Assembly: GCA_947579605.1 (NCBI GenBank)
Contig: OX388315.1
Span: 372,001 to 436,000 of the forward strand
Reading direction: 5' to 3'
Source: Athripsodes cinereus
Taxonomy: Eukaryota > Arthropoda > Insecta > Trichoptera > Leptoceridae
Length of the DNA: 64,000 nt
The translations under genes and the position numbers were made by a program. Positions 21,710 through 33,299 of the stretch are shown here, in pieces (positions within the stretch are counted from its first letter, which is position 1; every line of letters starts with the position of its first letter). The notes under the pieces were generated by a model. That model had not been told where the DNA came from and ran no database searches. It worked only from the letters and a program-made list of their open reading frames with translations.

Positions 21710-21950
21710 CTATTATGCCCTGCGATCTATAAGATCTATTGTACTCCCTCTACTTAGCTTTTCTAGTGTTGCCAGTTAAAACGAACCCTCTAGTCTCAGA
21801 GATATTATGCAGTCTAGAAACTTGAGAGAATCCAAGGTGTGGAGAGATTCCACGTTTACCCAATGCCTGCCTAGGGTTTTAATTCTTGCATGGAATTGCA
21901 ATCGGCCAAGAGGTGCCGAGAAGTCTTGAACATTTTCTCTTCACAACACT
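21710..21950 (-). repeat. Dispersed repeat R1, inverted relative to 30380-30670
   Basis: The segment with 'ctacttagcttttctagtgt' and 'gagaatccaaggtgtggaga' is the reverse complement of 30380-30670. The shared unit has LINE-like internal features but no long ORF. Confidence 0.75.
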
Positions 21951-22049
21951 AAATTTGACAGACGTGTTTGCCCTACAAACATTTTAATTTTTGTGTAATT
22001 ACTAAATATAAAGTGATCAAAATCTGTATAACTGACAAATTAAACACTG

Positions 22050-22302
22050 CACATCTTTCTCGGTGCTCCCGGTAAAGAATTGGTCTCCCACTCTTCTCCG
22101 TAGTAAGTTTTCGAGTGTCCTGTAAAAGGCAGGTGTTCGAAAAAATTAAGACATTTTACATCTTAAATTCAGCGATGAGGTTTGCCACCCATCCTGAATG
22201 TCTTGATTTTATGTTGGCACGGAGAGGACAGCTTGCATGTTTCTTACATACAGCTGGTCTGCTGGCTACCCCATTTGTGGGATATGCCGTGATGGTATAA
22301 TA
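22050..22302 (+). repeat. SINE family A, nearly full length
   Basis: Head 'tcggtgctcccggtaaagaa' then 'ttggtctcccactcttctcc', a B-box-like 'ggtgttcgaaaa', core 'gcgatgaggtttgccaccca', and tail 'ggatatgccgtgatggtata'. This is one of the best copies for a consensus. Confidence 0.9.
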
Positions 22303-23485
22303 AAATAAATAAATAAAAACATCTTTCTCAAGATGTAAAATGTCTTTATGTTCAAAATTATAATTACATTTTTGCCCAATAAAAGATTCATACAATTAGT
22401 ATTACGAAATAACTGAAGTCCAGTATCCGATTAACATGTCTTGCCTATTGCAAACTGACACCCTTTCTGTATATGTCAAAATTATAAAATACGCCAAAAA
22501 AAATAGTTATTAAGTATACATGTGTAGTTTATAACATAATCTGCTCATAAATACATAATTATGTTTTAGGATTAAGTTACAAGTATTAACACAATATTTT
22601 AGGATGCGCCCTTGAAGTGGATTTATTCCACAAAACGGCCCATTATAAGTTGTCTATTATTATTATTATAAATTAGTGCCTTAAAATTAATGATACCTTC
22701 TAAAAATATTGAACTTGGCACAAATCGTCCCACAAGGGATGGGATGACGTAATCTTATCAATAACAAAATAATTACATTTCTTCATATTGAAGACTATAT
22801 AATGTTGTATTCATCGTGTATTGTAGAAGGCAAAGGCCTTGTATTATTGAAATTATCAGATAATATTGAGGAGTCTATGTATATTATTATGAACAGTGGG
22901 ATACAAACATCTGGTGTAGGCAACCCAATAGTAGTAGTGAAAAATTGCACAATGATACAATATATTATGGTGTTATTGTTTTTATGATATTGTTTCTCTC
23001 ACACACACTATTAGACTCATTTGTACAATACATATTGATGGTTAATTTGCAAAACCTCTCAACCCACTGTTTTTCAAAAATTAGTAAAATCCAATTCTTT
23101 ATTCTCCTGCAAAATCTCATAGACCACAGATAACTGTATATGAGTCAAATCTAAAAACTCCTCAACACAAATATTTTGAAAATTAGAGCAAAAACTCTCA
23201 ACCCACAAATTTTTCGCAAATAAGAGCTAGTTGCTCCATTTTATTTACAAACTATTAAATAAAACAAATAATGCAAAATCACTATCATTGATTGATTGTA
23301 GGAATTTACAACAGTTTACATGCTCTCCTGTAAAATTTCGTTTATGTGGGTTGAGAGATTTTGCAAGTTAACCATCGATATTTATATGTCTGTGTATCAG
23401 AGCTGGATAGAAACAATTAATGAATTAATAAGTTAATTATTAACTTATTAATCATTTAAATTGTGATTAACTTTTAATTTACTCC
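22303..23485. other. Gene-free AT-rich stretch with a LINE tail remnant
   Basis: At 22600-22650 the words 'cttgaagtggatttattcca' and 'caaaacggcccattataag' recur near 25430 and, degraded, 46575. They mark another retroposon 3' end. No exon seen. Confidence 0.45.
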
Positions 23486-23489
23486 TTCC

Positions 23490-23740
23490 CGTGGAGCACC
23501 CGGTAAAGAATTGGTCTCCCACTCTTCTCTGTAAATTTTCCAGTATCATACTGTAAAAGGCAGGTGTTGGAATTTTTTTGACATTTTACACCTTAAATTC
23601 AACGATGAGGTTTGCCACTCGCCCTGAATGTCTTCTTCATTTTATATTGGTACAGAGAAGACGGCTTGCATGTTTGTTCTATGCAGCTGGTCTGCTGGCT
23701 ATCCCACTTGTGGGATATGCCGTGATGGTATAGTATAGTA
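23490..23740 (+). repeat. SINE family A, nearly full length
   Basis: Head 'cgtggagcacccggtaaaga' is intact, as is the tail 'gggatatgccgtgatggtat'. Both serve as family reference ends. Confidence 0.92.
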
Positions 23741-24465
23741 AGTTGCTTGTTGATGGCAACAGTTGCTGGTGGTACAAGCCTTCGTGGGATAGATAGATAA
23801 TTTAAAAAAAATTGTTTGGAAAACTAAAAAAAATTATGTTGTTTTCCGTTAAAACAGGCTTCTTTTAAAAGCCATCTTAAAAAAGGTCACTTTTAATACC
23901 CATCATTAGTATTATTATTTTTTTGAAAAATACCGAATGACCCTATTTTATAATCTTTGAAAAAAACATTTTTTTTACCCATTACCTGTTCCTTTTTTAA
24001 CCAGCCTTCCCATGTTGTGGGAAGTGGCACGATGTCAAATTTTTTGTACTTAGGAAATTGAAAATTTTTGTACTCTTTGAATTAATTGTAAATTGCGTTA
24101 CATTTTCTAAAAAAATTAATACCTTAACTAGTAATGAAGTAAACTTTTTCTTAAATGAATTAATGATTAAATGAATTTAATTTTTGATTAACAGACTCAG
24201 CTCCACTGCCTATATAATCATCTCACATCATATCCCTAAACCAGCACTCTTCTCTTCAAACTGCTCAACTATTACTGTATATACTAATTAACTTATTAAA
24301 TATTATAGTACCAACTTTAATTAATTAAGCAGATTAAACGTAGCTACTAAATTGTATGCTCTGTGGAGTTCAAACCAAAGAAAAGGTCCCCAACTCTTTT
24401 ACATAAGTTTTTTCATGTCCAGCGTTCCGTAAAAAAGTATGGTACCACCTGTTCGCAGAACTTCA
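23741..24465. other. Gene-free AT-rich stretch
   Basis: A and T homopolymer runs dominate. No exon or clear repeat boundary. Confidence 0.45.
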
Positions 24466-24469
24466 CTCA

Positions 24470-24660
24470 TTATACATATTCATCATCATCATCGCCCTCA
24501 ATGCTCCTCTCGGGAGCACAGGGCAGAAACCAGCCTCCTCTATTCAGAGCGTCTCTGTGCCAGTCGCGTCACCTCTTCCCACGACATTCCCTGCGCTCTG
24601 ATGTCGTTGTCATACGAACGGTGTATTGTGAAAGAGGGACGCCCGGACTGACGTAACCCT
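24470..24660 (-). repeat. LINE C-terminal fragment, family E
   Basis: The minus strand reads MSWEEVTRLAQRRSE-stop-RRLVSALCSREEH, a typical LINE ORF end. It shares its sequence with 45450-45555 and 56150-56300. The internal stop shows decay. Confidence 0.7.
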
Positions 24661-24879
24661 TACGGACGGATGAACAGTGCTCTTTTTGGCCAACTATCAT
24701 TGTAATACACTCCTGTAATACATATTACATCTTCAATATTTTTCCCCCAGAAGCCTCGGGATGATATCACTAAGTTGCTCATCAATAATTCATCCTTCCG
24801 ATAGACATTGTGGAGAGTTATTCACGTTGCTTTAATACAAGTGTGAAATCTTTCTGTGTGACATTCATTCATTTATACC

Positions 24880-25085
24880 ATCACTTGGCAGTTCCCACAA
24901 ATGGGGTAGCCAATAAGTTGACCTCATGTAGTGAACGCACAGACTGTTGTCATTGTGCCATTTAAATATGAGACATTCTGGATAGGTGGCATACCTCATC
25001 CCTGAATTGAAAATGTTCTTATAATGATAATAATAATTTTACAGAACACTCGTAATGTTACAGAAAAGTGTGAGAGATTTACAGC
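24880..25085 (-). repeat. SINE family A copy, minus orientation
   Basis: It runs from 'taccatcacttggcagttcc' through 'gacattctggataggtggca' to 'gaaaagtgtgagagatt' of the head. Confidence 0.8.
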
Positions 25086-25670
25086 AAAGAAAATTAGGTT
25101 GTCTTACGTAAATAAAAAAAGAAATTAGGCAACTACCTAATGTTTGAGAATGTATGGTATTGAGAATGTTATATGAGTGATGATGACCCAAGTTGATGAT
25201 GTGTTAATAGTGTGTAAAGTGTGTGGTGTGTTTGGAGGGGCGGGGATGGGAGGAAGAATTAGCAATTAGTTTATGAGCTATATCTTGTCATATATTATGT
25301 ACATGTGTTATCATGTGTACAATGTCCTATTAACCCATCATCTCATTACTGAAACTCTGGAGAGTGCAGAGGTATTCCAAGCGAGGTTAAAGACCTCATT
25401 GTTTGGGAGGTGTTGTGAATCTTAAACGGACCCTTACAGTGGTTTTTCCACAAAACGGTGCATAATTTATTGTAAAACAAATTGTCTTAGTTATTATTAT
25501 TATTTATACTGTTACTCTGGACATCTCAATGTGTAGGTATTTTGTTTGATTGTAATTTGTGTATTTTATGGTGTATAAGGGTTGTTAGTGTATCATATTA
25601 TGTATGTTGATAAAATTCAGGAGTCCATAATAACCTCTAAACTAATTGCCAAAGAATGATGTTGTGTAAC
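25086..25670. other. Gene-free stretch with one retroposon tail
   Basis: 'gtggtttttccacaaaacgg' near 25438 matches the tail word at 22620. No exon seen. Confidence 0.4.
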
Positions 25671-25672
25671 TT

Positions 25673-25830
25673 ATTCACTGTGTCGATGTTTAGGTAGTAG
25701 AATTCCATAGCGAAATAAATAAAACAAATCTCATGTCGAGATTGACAATGTCCTAACAAGACGAAAGACGTCTCTCTTGTTAATAAATCAAATAGTAGAA
25801 TAAAACATTTGTTTTATTTATTCCGTCATG
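25673..25830. repeat. Foldback repeat, family H copy 2
   Basis: It shares the end 'ttcactgtgtcgatgtttag' and the inner 'caagacgaaagacgtctctc' with 301-485. The hairpin is partly degraded. Confidence 0.75.
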
Positions 25831-26865
25831 TTGTGTAACAATAGGTATATATATATAGTGAGGTACAATTATTCATTTGCTTGGTCTGCAATGAGTTCGG
25901 ATTTTCTTCTCCATTCCTCCCTATTTTCTGCTTGTCTCTTTAATTTTATCAAAATAAGTCATTCAACATTTTCAATTCAGCAATAATGAGACGTGTCAGC
26001 AACCCCAAATGTTTTTTTTCTTTATTTACTTATTTATAGCTATAATAACCATATATCGGCGTGACAGCTAGAAAGCCTTTTCGCCGATACATGTTAACAA
26101 TATAAAAAGCATTAAAAAAACAACAAAAAAAACATTACACACTCACCGAGCACAATGCGAGAAACACCCCGATCATAATGCTCACCATGCACCATAGAAT
26201 AATACGATATTTATGTATTTTAAAACAATGCACGTGGTGCGTAATATCAGTAAACACCAGTATCGGGGTACCATACACGCATAACGGATTGTACGAGTAC
26301 ACTCATACAACCACAGATATAACTTACATCTGGTGTGCATACACTACATATGGCATGGAGAGGCTGATTTGTTTGTTTATTACATGGATTCACTTCACTG
26401 GCCACCCCATTTGATAGAAAGAAATATACTACATCACAATTAAAAAATTATATTCTCGTTTTGCCAAAATAATTGAGCCGCTAAAGCTAACTGAATCTTC
26501 TATAATACCTACATATACATATATATTGTGTTAACTCACTATGTCAATATTAACTCAGTTTAAGTTGGCACGGCTTAAAACATTTTTATGTAACACCATC
26601 CGATAACTTGCACTTTCCATTTCACTATCGTATGTAGTTTTTATTTATTTATTTATTTATTTATTCACAATGCTCACTCAAGTGTCCAATAGACAGTAAC
26701 TAAAGTATGTGCCTTTACAGTAATTTAATTATTATTCAAATAGCGGATTAATTATGTAAAACACATAAAAACACCACAGCGTTAAAGTTATTCTAATTTA
26801 AATGATGCAATGTCCGTCTACAATCACAATCAATAGAATTTTATAGTTAATACAACACCTTACTG
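25831..26865. other. Gene-free stretch with a simple repeat
   Basis: (TTTA)n at 26641-26665 and a possible retroposon remnant near 26030-26110. No convincing exon. Confidence 0.4.
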
Positions 26866-26867
26866 AT

Positions 26868-27015
26868 TTGAAATACACCCAAAAACTCCCCAGACACCCT
26901 CACAATAAGCAATAATATGCTTGTGTCGTAAGGTTGGAGTAGGTCGGCAGCGGGTGGAATGGAGCCGGGGTTTCTCAATCAAAAGTCAGAGACTTACTAT
27001 CAAGCCACCAACCAC
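26868..27015 (-). repeat. tRNA-derived SINE family C copy, minus orientation
   Basis: 'ccagacaccctcacaataag' and 'atgcttgtgtcgtaagg' match the family body. The tRNA-like head is at the right end. Confidence 0.65.
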
Positions 27016-27044
27016 TTCAATGTGAATAAATCTATATCTATATA

Positions 27045-27205
27045 TCTATACCCTCATGCCATGTCCCAGGTCGGGTAGGCAGAGAGAACGGAACTCCATA
27101 TAGATCTATCCTTATATAAATACTTCTTTAGCTTCTTCTACATTCATCCAGTTTCTCGTACGTGTATGCCAATTTTTTTTACTCAACACACGACCGTCTT
27201 TAAGA
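27045..27205 (-). repeat. LINE family L 3' end, minus orientation
   Basis: It starts 'taccctcatgccatgtccca', then 'gtcgggtaggcagagagaac', antisense to the ORF end. It belongs to the GTGAGGGTA-tail subtype. Confidence 0.7.
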
Positions 27206-27309
27206 ATTTGATCCACGTTTAATAAATAAATAAAATATTGAAATGGAAAGTGTAATTTATTGATGGTTTCAGAATGATGATGATTATTCTGGATCGTTTT
27301 GTTTTGACG

Positions 27310-27500
27310 CCGTTTAACAGTCCATAGACCATCTCAAGGGCGCCGGTGAGTTTTCAATTTGCTTCTGAAACTGGTGACAGTCTGATTGTCTCTTGATGGC
27401 ACCGGTAGGCGATTCCACGTAACCGGCCCATCAACATCAAAAGCCCCCTCTTAGCAGTTAGATTTACTGGCTCTATTGGGCTCAGTAAGTCTATTACAGG
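27310..27500 (-). repeat. LINE C-terminal fragment (CR1/Jockey-like)
   Basis: The minus frame reads AFDVDGPVTWNRLPVPSRD, then SFRSKLKTHRRP-stop. This 'GP..WN.LP...R..SF...LKTH' ending is typical of CR1/Jockey-type LINE proteins. A stop codon precedes it, so it is dead. Confidence 0.7.
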
Positions 27501-27751
27501 ATATTCCAAATGTTATGTTAGGTAATGGTGTATTGTCACCCTCTTGTCACAACGCATCATGTATATTGAGAAGAAACATATTATTTTTCTACAACGATAT
27601 TAAAAACAATGACATTTTCTGAGGATGATGCAGATGCAGGAAAAATAAAATAATTGAAATTTTATAACATAGGTTTACTGCACCCATCCTGAATGTCTTA
27701 ATTTATTTATTGGCACCGAACGCACACCATGCATGTTTATTCTTTATTGTC

Positions 27752-27990
27752 GGCAGGTGTGGCGCGGAGGTAACGCTCTTGCCTTTGAGTCACGAGGTCC
27801 CGGGTTCGATTCCCAGCCAAGGCAAAGTGAAGAATGACCCTTTTCAAATTGTCCTGGGTCTGGGTGTTACATGTATATGTGTGTAGTGCATTGTATATGT
27901 GTGTATTGTCGCGTTAGTACCCATAATACAAGATTCATCTTAGTTTGGGACTAGCTCGATCTGTGTGAATTGTCTATGTATGTATGTACC
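27752..27990 (+). repeat. tRNA-derived SINE family B copy
   Basis: A clear Pol III promoter head: box A in GTGTGGCGCGGAGGTAACG and box B GGTTCGATTCCC about 43 nt later. It is followed by 'gtcctgggtctgggtgttac', 'acccataatacaagattcat', and a short tail. A diverged copy lies at 50885-51080. Confidence 0.88.
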
Positions 27991-28685
27991 TACTTTGAAA
28001 AAAAATGTACCCACAAAATTTTTTTACAAACGATTTCAAATATTTGTCCATGAACAAATTCAACACATGCAGTTCTTTTGCTGGTTGCACCACTTGTGGA
28101 ATATGCTGTGACAGTAGGTATAGATTATAAACTAGCTAACAAGTTATAATATTGTGATCAGGGATTGTATGTATGTATGTTTTATGGTGAGAGTTGTTTG
28201 TAGCACTGAGTTGAGCTATTGTATTTACATTCATTCATTGTTTTTGTTTCTCTTCTCTTGTTACAATATTCATACCTATATTATACATTGTTTTTCCTAT
28301 TATCTGTTTCCCCCTTTATGTGCTGCCTGTAGTACACACAGTACACTACTAGCCACTATTCGCAGTGCAGCTGTGTGCTGTTCTGGATTTATTATTGTTT
28401 ATTTACAACATTGGTTTTTTTGTGTTTGTGCTGTTATTTATTTATTTATTTATTCCAAGTGTTGGATTATAAATTGTGTTTTTGCATCTAAAAGTAATTT
28501 GTCATTGTATGGAGTGCGAAATGTTGCAGTTTTAAATAAATTGTACTCATTTATTTATTTAAAAAAAAGTTCACATCTGTGCAGCCTCTAAATAAATTAA
28601 ATTAATCTTAATGATATAATAATATAAATATTACAAAGCAATATTTTTAAAAGAAGTTAATTGTATTATAAGCAAGAAAATAATG
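27991..28685. other. Gene-free AT-rich stretch
   Basis: A T-rich open frame at 28154-28591 has neither splice signals nor a domain signature. It is not called as a gene. Confidence 0.4.
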
Positions 28686-28989
28686 TACTTTTGGAATAAA
28701 CTCGCCCTCTGTAAATTGATTATAAATATTTAATGTGATACTTTTTTTTGTGTATAACCTCTTGTACTCAGTGTAAAGTAAAGAATAAATAAAATAATAA
28801 TAACAAAACCTTAATCCTGACTGAGATTAATTAGAAAATGAAGCAAATAAAAAACAAATTATTACATAAAAAAAATTATTCAAACTAAAAAAAGAATCGA
28901 TTTAAAAAAATAGACCAATAATCCAATACCGAAAACAATTATTTTAAACAAAAAATAATATGTTCCAAGCATGCATTTACAATTAAAAA

Positions 28990-29210
28990 TAAATTGGGGT
29001 AGCTAGCCCGGACTTACTGCAAGTAATAAAAACATGCACATTGTCCTCTCCGTGCCGTTCAAAATAAGACAAAAAGGGTGGGTGGCATGTCTCATCGCTG
29101 CATAATAGATGCTAATTGTCTCATACATGAGGTTTCATGAACACCTGTATTTTGCAGGACACCCGTAAACTCACAGAAAAGAGTGGGGGGTCAGGATCTC
29201 CATGAATAAA
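28990..29210 (-). repeat. SINE family A copy, minus orientation
   Basis: It contains 'acatgcacattgtcctctcc', 'gggtgggtggcatgtctcat', and the head complement 'cacagaaaagagtgg'. Confidence 0.8.
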
Positions 29211-29777
29211 TAAAATACGCTTATATATATTTATTAGACTTTTGTTTTATTTGTTTGTTTGTTTGTATTATTATAATATTTATTATGACTGTTTTACTCC
29301 TGCATAATAATATGTTTTATTTTCTTTTTCTTTGCAGTGCTATGTGGTAGCTATTGAATAGTATGATGATGTGTTATGTGATGTAGACTTATAATATAGA
29401 ATATATATATCATAACGTGTTGTAACTTATTTGGAGTACATAGGTGTGTTATGTATGTACTATGTAGTGTTAAATGCATTTCAATTTTTAGTACAGTATA
29501 TAGTTTTATTATAATTATTATATTTTAATAATAACTTATAGTGCGATTGTGTTTTATAATCGTAATTAAATATTATTATGATTATGTCTCTGCGAGTATT
29601 TTGTGTGTATGTGTGTTTGTGAGTTATGCTCTCTGCATATATATAAATCCGACATGCATATAGTGGAATGAACCGTCCTATCCTATCATCGCTGAAAGAG
29701 GACATTCTCCGGAAGAAGATATTATTTTTATTCACACACTTTGATTGAATCACTCATCTCCGAGTTGCTGGTTCAGG
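29211..29777. other. AT-rich stretch, possible coronin 5' region at its right end
   Basis: Repeat-free by eye. The last ~150 bp (29640-29777) are less AT-biased and precede the ATG at 29778, as a 5'UTR would. Confidence 0.35.
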
Positions 29778-29792
29778 ATGACAAACTCTCAG
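29778..29792 (+). CDS. coro: Coronin, candidate first coding exon (MTNSQ)
   Basis: ATG ACA AAC TCT CAG ends at a consensus donor (CAG|GTATGT) in phase 0. The first certain coronin exon at 40576 starts in phase 0 with L-W-F-R-G-V-R and lacks its own start codon. Joining the two gives [16 protein letters not shown], about the N-terminal length normal for short coronins. The intron would be 10.8 kb. The call rests on phase, donor quality and context only. Confidence 0.5.
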
Positions 29793-30099
29793 GTATGTTG
29801 TGACTGCTTTTTGCTTTCTCTTGTTTTGTTAATTTATTTATATGCATATTGCTGTTATTATTATTATTCATCTTATTGTTTTGCTATTTAGCAACAAGGC
29901 TATTGTTGTATCACCTTTCTTTAGTAAAGTTTTTTACATAGTTGATTATATAAAGTCTAAAATGTTTGCCATTCTTACATCAATAGAAGTGGGGTATTCA
30001 GCGGAAACCTTGTTACAAAAAAATTGGTAATTTTTGACCCATCAAAAATGTTTAACTATACAATCACAGTTTTGCCGTTTATAAAGTGAAATAAATAAA

Positions 30100-30280
30100 T
30101 AAATATCCCATAAGTGGGGTAGGGTGACCAGAAAAAAGTAGATCTTCTTTTCCATGCCAAAAAAATAAGTAATTCAAGATGAATGGCATCCCTCATTGGT
30201 TAATTGTAGATGTTAATCATCTTATATGTGAGGTTTTACAAACACACCTGCCTTTACAGGACATTTGTAAATGTATGTTT
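30100..30280 (-). repeat. SINE family A copy, minus orientation
   Basis: 'atcccataagtggggtaggg', 'attcaagatgaatggcatcc' and 'cctttacaggacatttg' follow the family order on the minus strand. Confidence 0.75.
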
Positions 30281-30379
30281 GATAAATTAAAAGGTTAATT
30301 ATTTAATGAATTGAGTCACTTCTTCTGACAATGTTTCTAATACTCTATAACATTGTCATAGGGACATTGTGTATGTATT

Positions 30380-30670
30380 GTAAAATAAGGGCTATTTAGA
30401 TATCATGAGGCATCTGTAGAGGAAAGCAAGACTCTTCGGCAGCTCTTGGCAGATTTTAATGCCGTGGGGTTCGCAAGAATTGAAACCCTAGGTAGAATTG
30501 GCACTGGGTAGAAGTGAAATCTCTCCATACCTTGGATCCTCTCAGTATTCCAGACTTCATAAGATGTTTTCTGAGACTAGAGCGTTAGCTTAAACTGGCA
30601 ACACCAGAAAAGCTAAGTAGAGGGAGCACAATAGATCTTATAGGTCGCTGTGCATAATAGAACCCATTCA
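30380..30670 (+). repeat. Dispersed repeat R1
   Basis: This copy of 21710-21950 in the opposite orientation extends further 5'. Shared words include 'aagctaagtagagggagcac' and 'aatagatcttataggtcgc'. Confidence 0.75.
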
Positions 30671-31059
30671 ATAAAATAAATTGACATCATAATCTTCATG
30701 AATAATGAAAAAAATACAATAAGGGGATGTCTATCAAAACTTATTGTTTTGGAAACATTTACAATGTGCATTTTGGTCAGTTAATTCTATCGTGACATTA
30801 TCAAAAGGTAATTTGTTTTATATTAGGTTGTATCTATTATTATTACAGTTACCTACACACTTTCTATATATTTTCCCTCACGCCATGTCATGTTTCCCCA
30901 TGGAGTAGGTAGAACTAGACTTTCCAGACATTTTACAACAACTAGACTGTGCACTTTTGATCAAAACGCAAGCAAAAATATGCTTTCCGCCGTGGGTATA
31001 AGGTCTATATTCCTATTCATTATTTTTTTTTATTCACACAATTTCACTCACAATTTGAC

Positions 31060-31180
31060 CTCCAATTTCCGCAGCCACCGGATCGCGTTGTCTGTAACTC
31101 CTGAAGTTCTCCTTGGAATGTGTGTGTGGGACACGGGTTTATCATGTGGTGTACACGTTGGTGAATCAATATATTCCTAT
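31060..31180 (-). repeat. LINE fragment, same family as 54743-55140
   Basis: 'ttccgcagccaccggatcgc' and 'gaagttctccttggaatgtg' match the RNase-H-end LINE copy at 54743. Only the last ~40 codons remain. Confidence 0.75.
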
Positions 31181-31534
31181 GAATAAATAAAGCGTACCAC
31201 GTGAGATAACATAACCTATTCTATTTTTCCTAGGGCCATCCTTTGGGGATTTACTTTTTTAACATATTGCCAGTTCATAATATCTCAGTTGGCACAGTTT
31301 TTCAAGGAAGTGCAGTCTTTTATTATGTATTACGTCTATGAGACTTTCTCATTTCCATCAGATAGGTATATTATAGTTTATTATTAAACCCTTCCATGTC
31401 CCCCTAGTAACATAACAAGACACCTACTCACTGCATTATTTTGTGTGTATACCAGTGGCGGGGTTAAGAGTTTTTATATTGCTCACCCTTTCGTAGTAAA
31501 TATTAATTAACCAAAGTATCTCGTTGTTTGTTTT

Positions 31535-31770
31535 GTGAAGTCCCCGTTAAAAATAGGTCTCCCACTCTTTTTTGTAATATTTCAGGTGTCTGTTCGTAAA
31601 ACATTTTGTGTAGGTAATATATTTAACATCTTGAATTCAGTGATGAAGTTTGCCACCCATTGTGAATATCTTTAACTCTTATTGGCATGGAGAGGATGAC
31701 TTCCTTGTTTATTTACATGCGGTTAGTCCACTTGCTACCCCACTTGGGAGAAATCTCACAGTAATATTTT
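31535..31770 (+). repeat. SINE family A copy, diverged
   Basis: 'aataggtctcccactctttt', 'gatgaagtttgccacccatt' and 'gctaccccacttggga' are present in order. The terminal GATGGTATAG is lost. Confidence 0.7.
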
Positions 31771-31813
31771 TTTAATACAATATACGACAATTGCCTTTAT
31801 AAGTATACAGATA

Positions 31814-32005
31814 GGAAACTGCCGCGACAATAGAGAACGATGGGGCTTCCTACAGGACGAATCCGGAGCATGTGACTGTGGTGCAGCACAGACTATGCCA
31901 CACTTGTTGGAGTGTCCATTGTGCCCTGTCACTTGCACTATGGAGGATATTTTTGACGCATCTCCACCTGCTGTGCGTTTTGCGCAGTACTGGAGATCAG
32001 TTTGA
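31814..32005 (+). repeat. LINE C-terminal fragment with CCHC-like end
   Basis: The plus frame reads NCRDNRERWGFLQDESGA, CDCGAAQTMPHLLECPLCPV and RFAQYWRSV-stop. 'C.CG..QTM.HLLECPLC' is the conserved Cys/His end of a group of insect non-LTR retrotransposon proteins. Confidence 0.8.
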
Positions 32006-32700
32006 TGGGTTTTTTCTCTGGGTTTCGACACGAAAAATAAATAAATAAGTATACAGATAAACTTTACAATATCACACAATCATTCAACACATGTACATAT
32101 TAAAAGATATGAATGAATAAACAATGTTTTATCATATTGTCCAATGTATAATTTGGATACAATTCACAAAAACTGTGATGGGAGAATAGAAATTTAAGAT
32201 AGATTCCATTTTATCCATTGTAAGACGAGTTCCAGAAATTTTGTATTGGAGCGGGGGGAGTTAGAAATTAGAGATGTTGTTTTGTCCAGTTTATGTTAGT
32301 TCTAAGAAATTAAGTAACTCTCATCCATATAATCCATGGTATTTTTCATGTATGTGTGCAGTGCTTTTTTTTGCATGTACGGAAAGTACACCACTGATGT
32401 ATACATACTAAATATAACATACATAGATAGAGATATATAGGTATAGAGAGAGAGAGGTGTTTGTTGATATTTAGCTATATAGGTCACTAACTCACAGACT
32501 TATACACAATACACAAATCAATATAGGGTCCCCTCTCCAACAGTCATCATCCCACTGTCAATATCCCATTTATTTTACTACCACTACTATCAAACCCAGA
32601 GAACTATCTCCATCTAATGGAAATTTTAATTTTATATATACCCTCCTTTACAAGAGACTTGTTTCTATAAGGAGGATGTTTAAATTTAAGTTTTAATTAT
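32006..32700. other. Gene-free stretch
   Basis: AT-rich with (GA)n near 32445. No exon. Confidence 0.4.
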
Positions 32701-32704
32701 TTTA

Positions 32705-32840
32705 TTTATTCATTCTTTACTGTACATTGATTAAAAACAATAAATTACATGAAAGGTATACATTCAAATTAAACACAATCAATATACAGAGGGCGAGTTT
32801 ATCGCAAATGCTCGATCTCTTCCAACTAACCCAAAAATTA
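32705..32840 (-). repeat. LINE/SINE 3' tail, family D, minus orientation
   Basis: 'gagggcgagtttatcgcaaa' and 'cgatctcttccaactaaccc' are the diagnostic words of the tail repeated at 39700, 40255, 44860, 55550 and 60735. Confidence 0.8.
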
Positions 32841-32964
32841 AATAGTCTATGTATTGCTATATCTGTATTGTTTGTTGTGTTTAATAAAATTATTATTATA
32901 TCATCACAACATCTCCCACAAGAGGCAGTAGACTCACTGTATGTAATAATAAATCTATATCTAT

Positions 32965-33290
32965 TTATACCTTCACACCTTTTTCCAAGTGGAGGTAGGC
33001 AGAGAGAACAGAATGCTATATTATTTCTCGCCATAACGCCATACATATCTATCCTTAAAAACTTCTTTCGCTTCCTCCACATTCATCGAGTTTCTCATAC
33101 ATGCACGCCGATTTCTCTTACTCAACAAGCGGCCGTCCTTTAGAATTTGATCCACGTGATCAAGCCACGTGGTTCTTGGACGTTCACGCTTCCTCACACC
33201 CCCTTTCAGATGAATACATCCTCTTCGTTATTCTTTCACCTTGCATTCGCTCAACATGTCCAAACCATGTAAAATAATTTAAATGCAAAA
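32965..33290 (-). repeat. LINE family L 3' fragment, minus orientation
   Basis: From 'taccttcacacctttttcca' through 'gtaggcagagagaacagaa' to 'tttcaccttgcattcgctca'. It lies head-to-head with the plus copy that starts at about 33300. Confidence 0.75.
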
Positions 33291-33299
33291 TAGATAAAA

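Noticed and set aside
27752..27830. A functional tRNA gene from the good A and B boxes
   Set aside because: The sequence does not fold as a full cloverleaf and continues into a SINE body shared with 50885-51080.
28154..28591. 145-codon frame rich in Tyr, Phe, Cys and Ile
   Set aside because: Composition is that of T-rich noncoding DNA. No splice sites, signal peptide or domain could be supported.
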